DNA of 8,529 nucleotides, taken from assembly GCA_025965395.1 (NCBI GenBank), contig JAOPXA010000194.1, positions 1 to 8,529 of the forward strand, written 5' to 3'. Of this stretch, positions 1 to 6,761 are shown piece after piece. Every line of letters begins with the position of its first letter. Position 1 is the stretch's first letter. The DNA comes from Nocardioidaceae bacterium (GTDB taxonomy: Bacteria > Actinomycetota > Actinomycetes > Propionibacteriales > Nocardioidaceae). Below the pieces are notes generated by a model. It worked only from the letters and a program-made list of their open reading frames with translations. It was not told where the DNA came from and did no database searches. A program made the position numbers and the translations under genes.

Positions 1-555
1 GAGGGCATCCGTGAAGCCGGCGACGTCGCCCGCGGCGTGCGCATCCGCTCCAACTATTTCGACCTTGCCCAGGTCATGGACTACTGGGGCGAGAAGCGCC
101 TCAACCACCACACCGAAGCCACGAGCATGCTCTACGGCGCCCGCGAGTGTGCCCGCCTGCTCATCGACGAGGGTATGGATGTCGCGATCGAGCGCCACCG
201 CGTCCACGGTGCCGCGATGCTCGCCGGCGTCCAAGGCCTCGGTCTCCAGGTCTTCGGCGACCTCGCCCACAAGATGAACAACGTGGTCGCCGTCTACATC
301 CCTGAAGGCGTCAACGGCGATGCCGCGCGCGGCTCGATGCTCGACGACTACGGCATCGAGATCGGTACGTCGTTCGGTCCGTTGCATGGCAAGGTCTGGC
401 GCATCGGCACGATGGGCTACAACGCCCGCAAGGACACCGTTCTCGTCACGCTCGCCGCCCTCGAGCAGGTGCTGCGTCGTGGTGGTGCAGCGGTGACCGC
501 TGGCGGCGGAGTCGGCGCTGCGCTCGACTTCTACGCATCCGTTGGCGCCGCGTGA
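1..555 (+). CDS. pucG: (S)-ureidoglycine-glyoxylate aminotransferase, PucG-like (3' part only)
   Basis: This is the C-terminal 184 residues of a fold-type I PLP aminotransferase; the reading frame is open from the first base, so the start and the PLP-binding lysine lie upstream. The visible stretch SNYFDLAQVMDYWGEKR followed by LNHHTEATSMLYGARE is the pattern of the alanine-glyoxylate/serine-pyruvate class and is closest, as I recall it, to Bacillus PucG. The C-terminal domain (about residues 90-160) ends with the usual GIEIGTSFGPLHGKVWRIG segment, in which the arginine normally contacts the substrate carboxylate. PucG transfers the amino group of ureidoglycine to glyoxylate, giving oxalurate and glycine in the cytosol. 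The stop codon overlaps the GTG start of the allantoate amidohydrolase gene by 4 bp, and that enzyme makes the PucG substrate, which supports this call over a generic alanine-glyoxylate aminotransferase. Substrate assignment is inferred from context and motif. Confidence 0.85.
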   Translation, partial: EGIREAGDVARGVRIRSNYFDLAQVMDYWGEKRLNHHTEATSMLYGARECARLLIDEGMDVAIERHRVHGAAMLAGVQGLGLQVFGDLAHKMNNVVAVYIPEGVNGDAARGSMLDDYGIEIGTSFGPLHGKVWRIGTMGYNARKDTVLVTLAALEQVLRRGGAAVTAGGGVGAALDFYASVGAA

Positions 556-1787
556 CAGGCACCACCGCCACCGACGTGATGGCGCGGTGCGACGAGCTGG
601 ACCGGCACTCGGCGCACCCGCGCTACCTCGAACGCGTCTACCTCTCCAAAGAGCATGCCGCCGCGAACCTCTTGGCCGAGCGCTGGATGACCGAGGCGGG
701 CATGCGCACGTGGCAGGACGCCGCAGGCAACCAGTACGGCCGCCTCGAGGGCCGCGAGCCCGGGCTGCCCGCCTTGCTCCTCGGCTCCCACCTCGACACC
801 GTCCCCGACGCGGGCAGCTACGACGGCATGCTTGGTGTCGTGATCGCGATCGCGACGGCCGCCCGACTCCGCGACAAGGTCGCCAAGTTCCCGTTCGCCC
901 TCGAAGTGGTGGGTTTCAGCGACGAGGAGGGTACGCGTTTCGGCACCGCCCTCCTGGGGAGCCGCGCCGCCGCAGGCACCTGGGAAGAAGACTGGTGGGA
1001 CCTGCGCGACCGTGACGGCGTCACGCTCTACAAGGCGTTCCAGAACTTCGGCCTCGACCCGCGCCGTGTTGCCGACGCCAAGCGCACACCGCACGAGCTC
1101 GTCGGCTATCTCGAGGCGCATATCGAGCAGGGCCCCTTCCTCGAGGCGGCGGGCAAACCCCTCGGCTACGTCACCACTATCGCCGGCGCGCGGCGCTTCA
1201 TGCTCAGCGTCGTGGGCGAGGCCCGCCACGCCGGGGGCACCCCCTACCCACGTCGCAAGGATGCCCTCGTCGGTGCGAGCGAAGCCATCGTCGCGATCGA
1301 GACGCTCGCCAAGGTCACCGACTGCATCGCCACGGTCGGCCGCCTCGAGGTCCAGCCCGGTGCCATCAACGTCATTCCCGGCCGCGTCGACTTCAGCCTC
1401 GACCTGCGCGCCGAGACCGACGCCGAGCGCGATGCGATGTGGGACGAGATCCGCATCGAGATCCAGACGATCTGCGCGCGCCGGCGGCTTCAGTTCTACG
1501 TCAATGAGGCCCACAGTGCGACCGCGATGCCGTGCGCGCCCCGCCTCCAGGACGCCGTGATTGCCGGCATTGAGTCGACCGGCGACCAGCACCCGATGGG
1601 CATGTGGAGCCGCGCCGGTCACGACGGCATGGCGATCGGCAAGGCCTGCGACATCGCCATGTTGTTCATCCGCTGCCTCGACGGCATCAGCCACCACCCC
1701 GACGAGTCCGTCACGGCCGCCGATGTCGGCACCGCGCTCGATGCGTTCGAGTCGACCGTGCTCTCCTTCGCCGCGGCCTACGTATGA
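552..1787 (+). CDS. allC: Allantoate amidohydrolase (M20 family)
   Basis: A 411-residue M20/M28-type metal-dependent amidohydrolase, the same size as E. coli AllC. It hydrolyses allantoate to ureidoglycine (ureidoglycolate after decay), CO2 and ammonia in the cytosol. Visible metal-site motifs are GSHLDTVPDAGSYDG (His80, Asp82, Asp91), the acidic pair in FSDEEGTRFG (Glu125/Glu126), EAHIEQGPFLE (His190) and GISHHPDES near the end (His381/His382). The lid/dimerisation domain carries RHAGGTPYPRRKDAL (His226) and DLRAETD (Arg286); RAGHDGMAIG (His357) completes the pattern. The start is GTG at 552 inside a GTGA overlap with the upstream aminotransferase, so translation is probably coupled. The end overlaps the next gene through ATGA. 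N-carbamoyl-amino-acid hydrolases and ureidoglycolate amidohydrolases share this fold, but the PucG neighbour favours allantoate. B. subtilis calls the equivalent gene pucF. Confidence 0.9.
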   Translation: MTGTTATDVMARCDELDRHSAHPRYLERVYLSKEHAAANLLAERWMTEAGMRTWQDAAGNQYGRLEGREPGLPALLLGSHLDTVPDAGSYDGMLGVVIAIATAARLRDKVAKFPFALEVVGFSDEEGTRFGTALLGSRAAAGTWEEDWWDLRDRDGVTLYKAFQNFGLDPRRVADAKRTPHELVGYLEAHIEQGPFLEAAGKPLGYVTTIAGARRFMLSVVGEARHAGGTPYPRRKDALVGASEAIVAIETLAKVTDCIATVGRLEVQPGAINVIPGRVDFSLDLRAETDAERDAMWDEIRIEIQTICARRRLQFYVNEAHSATAMPCAPRLQDAVIAGIESTGDQHPMGMWSRAGHDGMAIGKACDIAMLFIRCLDGISHHPDESVTAADVGTALDAFESTVLSFAAAYV

Positions 1788-2605
1788 CGCTGCGCATCGA
1801 CGAACGCATCGACGAACGGTATGCGCTCCTCACGCCTCAAGAGCGCCGTGCCGCGGACGCGGTGCTCAGCCACCTGGATGACCTCGCGACCTACAGCGCC
1901 GCGGAGCTTGCCGATCTGGCGGGCGTCTCCAAGGCCACGATGAGCCGCTTGTTCCGGCACCTGGACTTCGACGACTTCGCCTCGGTGCGCGAGCACGCCC
2001 GTGCGCTCCGCAACTCCGGCGTTCCCCTCGCGGTCGAGGACGGAATCGAGCCTGCCGCCCACCTCGAGCGCGAGGTAGACAACCTGCGGCGTGCGCTCGG
2101 TGCGCTCGAGGTCGTGCTCCCGCACACCGTGTCGCTGGTGACGGCGGCCGAGCGCGTCTCCGTCGTCGGTATGCGCAACAGCTATCCGGTCGCGCTGCAC
2201 CTGCGCCAACAGCTTGCTCAGGTCCGCCACAACGTCACGCTCACGCCGCAGCCCGGGCAGACCATGGGAGAGGACCTCGTCTCGCTCACGGCCCACGACG
2301 TGGTTCTCGTGATCGGTTTTCGCCGCCGCGTGGAGTCATTCGACGCGATGATGGCCTCGCTCGCCGCCAGTGAGGCGTCCGTCATCTTGGTGTCCGACGC
2401 AAGCGGTCGCGCATACGCCCACCTGGTGGAGGTATGGATCGAGTGCCCGCTCGAGAGCCGGGGCGCGTTCGACAGCTACGCCGCCGCGATGAGCGTGGTG
2501 AGTGTCCTGTCCGATGCCGTCCTGAAGGCTACCGACGGTGCCACGACGCGGGTCCGGTCGATCAGCGCTGCATACGAACGTCTCGCCGAAATCCAAACCA
2601 CCTAG
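1784..2605 (+). CDS. MurR/RpiR-family transcriptional regulator (HTH + SIS domain)
   Basis: A 273-residue regulator with the normal two-part layout of the family. An N-terminal helix-turn-helix (about residues 15-80, with SAAELADLAGVSKATMSRLFRHL as its core; the recognition helix is near 48-58) precedes a sugar-isomerase (SIS) ligand-binding domain at about 117-250, which begins VSVVGMRNSYPVALHLRQQL. I chose ATG 1784 because it forms a 4-bp ATGA overlap with the stop of the amidohydrolase and starts exactly where the family begins; a longer reading upstream would only re-read the preceding gene. SIS domains usually sense phosphorylated sugars, but family members also sit in amino-acid and purine clusters. 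From location, this one probably controls the surrounding purine genes, possibly through the palindrome and repeats described in the gaps downstream. Its ligand cannot be read from the sequence. Confidence 0.88.
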   Translation: MTLRIDERIDERYALLTPQERRAADAVLSHLDDLATYSAAELADLAGVSKATMSRLFRHLDFDDFASVREHARALRNSGVPLAVEDGIEPAAHLEREVDNLRRALGALEVVLPHTVSLVTAAERVSVVGMRNSYPVALHLRQQLAQVRHNVTLTPQPGQTMGEDLVSLTAHDVVLVIGFRRRVESFDAMMASLAASEASVILVSDASGRAYAHLVEVWIECPLESRGAFDSYAAAMSVVSVLSDAVLKATDGATTRVRSISAAYERLAEIQTT

Positions 2606-2671
2606 CAACTTAACGGCGGCGTTACGTCGGTGCGGTTCACTGACCGAAGCCGCGCGAGAGGGAGGACGTCC
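2606..2671 (+). promoter_or_regulatory. 66-bp gap with a small palindrome, candidate operator, and strong RBS
   Basis: The gap between the regulator and the hydroxylase genes contains TAACG-GCGG-CGTTA (2611-2624), a perfect 5-bp inverted repeat around 4 bp. It overlaps the 8-mer CAACTTAA (2606-2613), which recurs inverted in the gap before the lipoprotein gene. It is the first break after three overlapping genes, so it is a reasonable operator site for the RpiR-type protein, but that is inference. I see no convincing -35/-10 pair. A Shine-Dalgarno GGGAGG sits at 2659-2664, 7 bases before the GTG at 2672. Confidence 0.4.
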
Positions 2672-3475
2672 GTGGACCTGACCACCGTCACCTCATTGCG
2701 ACCTGCCCGCGCGCGTGCGGACCTCGTGCTTGCGCCGGGCGAATCCGTCATGGGTGGCGGCTCGTGGTTGTTCTCTGAGCCCCAGCTCGAGGTGTCGGGG
2801 CTCGTCGACCTGATGGACCTCGGCTGGCCTCCGATCACCGTGACCCCGGACGGTCTCGAGATCGCCGCTACGTGCACGATCGCCGAGCTTCGCGCAATGG
2901 AGGCGCAGCCCACATGGCACGCGCACCCCCTGTTTGCCCAGTGCTGCTCGGCGTTGCTCGGCTCGTTCAAGGTCTGGAACGTCGCCACGGTCGGTGGCAA
3001 CATCTGCCTCGCGCTTCCCGCGGGCCCGATGACCTCTATGGCGTCGGCGCTCGACGCGGTGGCGGTCATCTGGACACCCGACGGTAGTGAGCGCGAGGTG
3101 CCCGTCGCCCACCTCGTCCTCGACGTCCGCACCACTGGTCTGGCGCCAGGGGAGGTCGTGCGGTCCATCCGCGTGCCGCAGGCCAGCCTCGAAGCCACCA
3201 CGGCGTTCCGGCAGATCGCGCTCTCGCCGCTCGGGCGCTCGGCGGCCCTCGTCATCGCCCGCCGCAACGTCGATGGCTCGGTGGTGCTCACGGTGACCGC
3301 ATCCACGACTCACCCGGTGCAGTGGCGGTTCGCCGCGCTACCGAGCGCCGACGAGGTGACCGCGGCGATCGAAACTCATACGCACTGGTACGACGACGCG
3401 CACGGCGCCCCCGACTGGCGGGCCAGCATCACGGCGGAGCTTGCCCGGCAGGTCGTCGCGGAGCTTGCCGTATGA
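2672..3475 (+). CDS. Molybdenum hydroxylase FAD-binding subunit (xanthine dehydrogenase family)
   Basis: A 267-residue FAD subunit of the CoxM/XdhB/YgfM type, which passes electrons from the iron-sulfur centres of the partner subunit to NAD+ or another acceptor. The first FAD-binding motif is visible as MGGGSWLFSEP (residues 27-37), corresponding to the AGGTD-type loop. The second is NVATVGGNI (103-111), the conserved ATxGGN loop. The C-terminal domain (about 175-265) is the CO_deh_flav_C type. The start is GTG at 2672 because a strong GGGAGG lies 7 bases upstream and the protein then begins directly in the domain; an in-frame GTG at 2630 would add 14 poorly conserved-looking residues. The downstream gene encodes the matching FeS/molybdopterin subunit, so the two form one enzyme. 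The separate FAD subunit plus fused FeS-Mo subunit parallels E. coli YgfM/XdhD rather than the three-part XdhABC. The substrate is not readable from this subunit. Confidence 0.85.
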   Translation: MDLTTVTSLRPARARADLVLAPGESVMGGGSWLFSEPQLEVSGLVDLMDLGWPPITVTPDGLEIAATCTIAELRAMEAQPTWHAHPLFAQCCSALLGSFKVWNVATVGGNICLALPAGPMTSMASALDAVAVIWTPDGSEREVPVAHLVLDVRTTGLAPGEVVRSIRVPQASLEATTAFRQIALSPLGRSAALVIARRNVDGSVVLTVTASTTHPVQWRFAALPSADEVTAAIETHTHWYDDAHGAPDWRASITAELARQVVAELAV

Positions 3476-3492
3476 AGGCCGCGCGCGCATGA
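3472..3492 (+). other. Six-codon ORF (MKAARA) bridging two genes by ATGA overlaps
   Basis: ATG at 3472 overlaps the stop of the FAD subunit (ATGA, 3472-3475), reads six codons, and its TGA (3490-3492) overlaps the ATG of the FeS/Mo subunit (ATGA, 3489-3492). A terminating ribosome could in principle restart here and terminate again on the next start codon. GAAGG at 3474-3478 could serve as the ordinary RBS for the downstream gene. This may be chance; it is recorded because the geometry is exact at both ends. Confidence 0.25.
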
Positions 3493-6224
3493 GGTTCTCG
3501 GTCAACGGCCAGTCCGTCGATGCCTCCGCCGCCCCCGGCCAGTGCCTGCGCACATTGTTGCGCGATCACGAGCACTACGAGGTCAAGAAGGGCTGCGACG
3601 CGGGGGACTGCGGTGCCTGCACCGTCTTGGTCGAAGGGTCGCCCGTGCACTCCTGCATCTATCCGGCGGCGCGCATCGACGGCAAGGCGGTGACGACGGT
3701 CAGCGGACTCGGGACTCCTGAGGCCCCGCATCCCGTCCAGGCGAACTTCGCCGCCGCTGGCGCCTTCCAGTGCGGATTCTGCACGGCGGGCATGGTCGTC
3801 ACCGCGTCAGCCGTGACCGACCCGAGCACCGGCGTCGCCACCATGCCTGATCAGCTCGCGAGCCAGTTCAAGGGCAACCTGTGCCGCTGCACCGGCTACC
3901 GGTCGATCCGCGACGCGCTCGCCGGCACGGTCAACACGTGCGATGCGCCGGCCGGGCAAGCGTTCGGCGTCTCGGTGCCCGCGCCGGCGGGCAAGAGGAT
4001 CGTGACGGGACGCGAGCCCTACACGCTCGATTTCACGACGCGAAGCGTTCTGCACCTCGCCATTGTCGGCAGCCCGCACGCGCATGCGCGCATCATGGCG
4101 ATCGACGCCTCGCGGGCCGAGGCGCTGGCGGGCGTGCGAGCCGTCTTCACCCATCGCGATGTGCCCGACGTGCTCTTCTCGACCGCGCGTCACGAGAGCC
4201 GCCTCGACGACCCGGACGACACGCGCATCCTCGATCCGATCGTCCGCTTCCGTGGTCAGCGCGTCGCAGCGGTCGTCGCTGACACGCTGGCAATCGCGCA
4301 GGAGGCGTGCCGGCTCGTCGAGGTGACCTATGACGAACTGCCATCCGTCTTTGATGCCCACGCCGCACGATCGCCGGGCGCGCCGCTCTTGCACGGCGAC
4401 AAGAACGCCGACACCCATCGTGTTGTCGACCCGGAGCGCAACGTCGTCGCCGAGACCCATGGCGAGATCGGCGACGTCGACGCTGCGCTCAACGCTGCGA
4501 CCGCCGTCGTGTCCGGCACCTGGACTACGGCCCGCGTCTCCCACGTCGCCCTCGAGACCCACGCGGCACGCGGCTGGCTCGACGACGCGGGGCGGCTGAC
4601 CATCCGTACGAGCTCCCAGATTCCCTTCCTCGTGCGCGACGAGCTGTGCCACATCTTCGGCCTCGACCAAGAAAGCGTGCGCGTGTTCACGGCTCGTGTG
4701 GGCGGCGGATTTGGCGGCAAGCAGGAGCTGCTGACAGAGGATCTTGTCGCGCTCGCCGTGCTCCGGACCGGGCTTCCGGTGCAGTATGAGTTCACGCGCG
4801 AGGACGAGTTCTCCATCGCTCCGTGCCGCCACCCCATGACGATCGACGTCACGCTCGGCGCGGGCGCGGACGGCGTCCTCACCGCCCTCGACGTCGACGT
4901 GCTGACCGACACCGGCGCCTACGGCAATCACGCGGCGGGCGTCATGTTCCACGGCTGCCACGAGTCGGTCGCGCTCTACCGCTGCGCCAACAAGCGGGTC
5001 AACGCCGAAGCCGTCTATACCAACAACCTGCCGTCCGGCGCGTTCCGCGGTTATGGACTCGGGCAGATCATCTTCGCGATCGAGAGCGCGATGGACGACC
5101 TCGCGCGCGAGCTTCAGATCGACCCGGTGGAGCTGCGACGGCGCAACGTGGTCGTCCCGGGCGACCCGATGCTCGTCAACGGCCCTGACCACGACTCCGA
5201 TCTCCAGTACGGCAGCTATGGCCTCGACCAGTGCCTCGACCTCGTCGACAAGGCGCTCGCCCGCACCAGTGGCAACATGGGCGACGACGTCGCGCTGCCG
5301 AGTGGCCCACAGTGGCGCTTCGGCACCGGCATGGCCACCGCGATGATCGCCACCATCCCGCCGCGGGGGCATTTCACCGAGGTGTCGGTGCGCACGGACG
5401 AGCCGGGTGTCTACACCGTCGGCGTCGGCACGGCCGAGTTCGGCAACGGCACCACCACCGTCCACACGCAGTTCGCGGCCTCGGCGCTCGGCACCGATGT
5501 CAGCCACATCCGCATCGAACAGTCCGACACCGACAAGGCCTCGTATGACACGGGTGCCTTCGGGTCCGCCGGGTCGGTCGTAGCGGGCAAAGCGGTGCTG
5601 CTTGCGGCCGAACGCCTGCGCGACCAGATCGTGGCTGCGGCCGCCACCATGGCTGGCGTCGATGTCACGGAATGCCTCCTCCAACCCGATGCCGTGGCCA
5701 CTCCGGCCGGACCCATCCCGCTCGCCGACATCCTTCACGCATACGGCCCGCTCAGCGCCGATGCCAAGGGCGATGGGTCGCCGCGGTCGGTCGCATTCAA
5801 CGTGCACGCGTTCAAGGTCGCGGTCGACACGGTGACCGGCGAGGTGCAGATCCTCCAGTCCGTCCAGGCCGTCGATGCCGGCGTGATCATCAACCCCGAG
5901 CAGCTCCGTGGCCAGGTCGAGGGTGGCACAGCGCAGGCGATCGGTGGGGCGTTGTACGAGGAGATGCACCTCGACCAGGGCACCGTGACGACCCGCACGC
6001 TGCGCAACTATCACGTGCCCCAGTGGGCCGACGTGCCCGACACCGAGATCTACTTCGCCGACACCGTCGACGCGCTGGGGCCGCGCGGCGCCAAGTCGAT
6101 GAGCGAGGCGCCGTACAACCCGATTGCCCCCGCCCTGGCCAACGCGATCCGGGACGCGATCGGCGTCCGCCCGTACGAGCTGCCGATGTCCCGCGACCGC
6201 ATCTGGCGCCTCCTCCACCCCTAA
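3489..6224 (+). CDS. Fused [2Fe-2S] and molybdopterin-binding subunit of a xanthine dehydrogenase-family hydroxylase
   Basis: A 911-residue fusion. Residues 1-75 are a plant-type [2Fe-2S] ferredoxin domain with Cys36, Cys41, Cys44 and Cys56 (GCDAGDCGACTVL...SC). Residues 80-150 are the helical second [2Fe-2S] domain with QCGFC (Cys95/98) and LCRCTGYR (Cys132/134). A short linker leads to the molybdopterin domains (about 168-911). Visible Mo-site motifs are TSSQ (Gln377), GGGFGGKQ (405-412), GAFRGYG (517-523), EFGNG (650-654), FGSAGS (691-696), GGTAQAIGGAL (812-822) and GAKSMSE, with Glu873 at the base-catalyst position. The family hydroxylates purines or other N-heterocycles with water as oxygen source. 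ATG 3489 is preferred over an in-frame start at 3441, which would overlap the FAD gene by 35 bp. The fused layout parallels E. coli XdhD, a presumed hypoxanthine/xanthine oxidase. Beside guanine deaminase, xanthine or hypoxanthine is likely, but see the pocket-residue finding. Confidence 0.88.
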   Translation: MRFSVNGQSVDASAAPGQCLRTLLRDHEHYEVKKGCDAGDCGACTVLVEGSPVHSCIYPAARIDGKAVTTVSGLGTPEAPHPVQANFAAAGAFQCGFCTAGMVVTASAVTDPSTGVATMPDQLASQFKGNLCRCTGYRSIRDALAGTVNTCDAPAGQAFGVSVPAPAGKRIVTGREPYTLDFTTRSVLHLAIVGSPHAHARIMAIDASRAEALAGVRAVFTHRDVPDVLFSTARHESRLDDPDDTRILDPIVRFRGQRVAAVVADTLAIAQEACRLVEVTYDELPSVFDAHAARSPGAPLLHGDKNADTHRVVDPERNVVAETHGEIGDVDAALNAATAVVSGTWTTARVSHVALETHAARGWLDDAGRLTIRTSSQIPFLVRDELCHIFGLDQESVRVFTARVGGGFGGKQELLTEDLVALAVLRTGLPVQYEFTREDEFSIAPCRHPMTIDVTLGAGADGVLTALDVDVLTDTGAYGNHAAGVMFHGCHESVALYRCANKRVNAEAVYTNNLPSGAFRGYGLGQIIFAIESAMDDLARELQIDPVELRRRNVVVPGDPMLVNGPDHDSDLQYGSYGLDQCLDLVDKALARTSGNMGDDVALPSGPQWRFGTGMATAMIATIPPRGHFTEVSVRTDEPGVYTVGVGTAEFGNGTTTVHTQFAASALGTDVSHIRIEQSDTDKASYDTGAFGSAGSVVAGKAVLLAAERLRDQIVAAAATMAGVDVTECLLQPDAVATPAGPIPLADILHAYGPLSADAKGDGSPRSVAFNVHAFKVAVDTVTGEVQILQSVQAVDAGVIINPEQLRGQVEGGTAQAIGGALYEEMHLDQGTVTTRTLRNYHVPQWADVPDTEIYFADTVDALGPRGAKSMSEAPYNPIAPALANAIRDAIGVRPYELPMSRDRIWRLLHP

Positions 6225-6226
6225 CC

Positions 6227-6293
6227 CTCATCCGTACGCAAGAACACGCTCATCCGTACGAAAAACCCCGCTCATCCGTACGAAAGGCTCACC
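6227..6293 (+). repeat. Three tandem direct repeats, 22-bp period, leading into the guanine deaminase start
   Basis: The 12-mer CTCATCCGTACG occurs at 6227-6238, 6249-6260 and 6271-6282, exactly 22 bp apart, and fills almost all of the 69-bp gap between two genes. Copies 2 and 3 share a 16-bp core, GCTCATCCGTACGAAA (6248-6263 and 6270-6285). Each copy contains the palindrome CGTACG. The third copy runs directly into AAAGG (6283-6287), the ribosome-binding site 6 bases before the ATG at 6294. Two-helical-turn spacing fits an array of protein sites on one DNA face; a slippage duplication of the translation start region is the alternative. Confidence 0.9.
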
Positions 6294-6761
6294 ATGAATG
6301 ATGCTGACTGGCTCGACAAAGCTGTCTCCCTGGCATTGGAGAACGTCGCTGAGGGCGGAGGACCGTTCGGCGCGGTGATCGTGCGCGACGACGGGCTCCT
6401 CTCCATCGGCCAAAACCGCGTCACGCGCGACATGGACCCGACCGCCCATGCCGAGGTGGGCGCAATCCGTGCCGCGTGCGCGTCGATCAACGACTTCTCG
6501 CTTGCCGGCGCGGTGCTCTACACGTCGTGTGAGCCCTGCCCGCTTTGTGTGTCTGCGGCGCTCTGGTCCCGCCTTGATCGGGTCGTCTACGCCGCCGATC
6601 GTGAGGATGCGGCGCGCGGTGGATTCGACGATCGTGAGTTCTACGAGCTCTTCTCGCGCGACCGATCCACGTGGCCCACGTCGATCGATTCGGTCCGCAT
6701 ACCGACCGCCGCGGCCCCCTTTGATGCCTGGTTGGCCAATCTTGCACGTACCCCGTACTGA
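6294..6761 (+). CDS. guaD: Guanine deaminase (cytidine-deaminase fold)
   Basis: A 155-residue zinc deaminase that converts guanine to xanthine and ammonia in the cytosol. The zinc site is HAEV (His52, with Glu54 as the proton shuttle) plus CEPCPLC (Cys82 and Cys85 as ligands). GGGPFGAVIV (21-30) and the substrate-loop asparagine in QNRV (Asn41) are in their usual places. The size, the TSCEPCPLC...RVVYAADREDAARGGFDD stretch, and a chain ending in tyrosine (Tyr155) fit the small Bacillus-type GuaD (156 residues, also ending in Tyr as I recall, with the domain-swapped tail closing the active site). This separates it from tRNA adenosine deaminases of the same fold and from the unrelated amidohydrolase-type guanine deaminases. 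The start ATG 6294 has AAAGG 6 bases upstream, inside the last copy of the tandem repeat. The product, xanthine, is the expected substrate of the preceding hydroxylase. Confidence 0.9.
   Translation: MNDADWLDKAVSLALENVAEGGGPFGAVIVRDDGLLSIGQNRVTRDMDPTAHAEVGAIRAACASINDFSLAGAVLYTSCEPCPLCVSAALWSRLDRVVYAADREDAARGGFDDREFYELFSRDRSTWPTSIDSVRIPTAAAPFDAWLANLARTPY

Noticed and set aside
531..1697. 388-codon open frame on the minus strand
   Set aside because: Antisense to the allantoate amidohydrolase gene, which has intact metal-site motifs; no family pattern in the antisense product.
4603..4610. CATCCGTACG inside the molybdopterin subunit as a fourth copy of the intergenic repeat
   Set aside because: It covers part of the core only (about 4601-4610), is in coding sequence and not in the 22-bp phase, so it is most likely chance.
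3807..6218. 803-codon open frame on the minus strand
   Set aside because: It lies wholly antisense to the FeS/molybdopterin subunit, whose motifs are all present. Long antisense frames are expected with strong third-position G/C, and its translation is Arg/Asp/Gly-rich without any recognisable motif.
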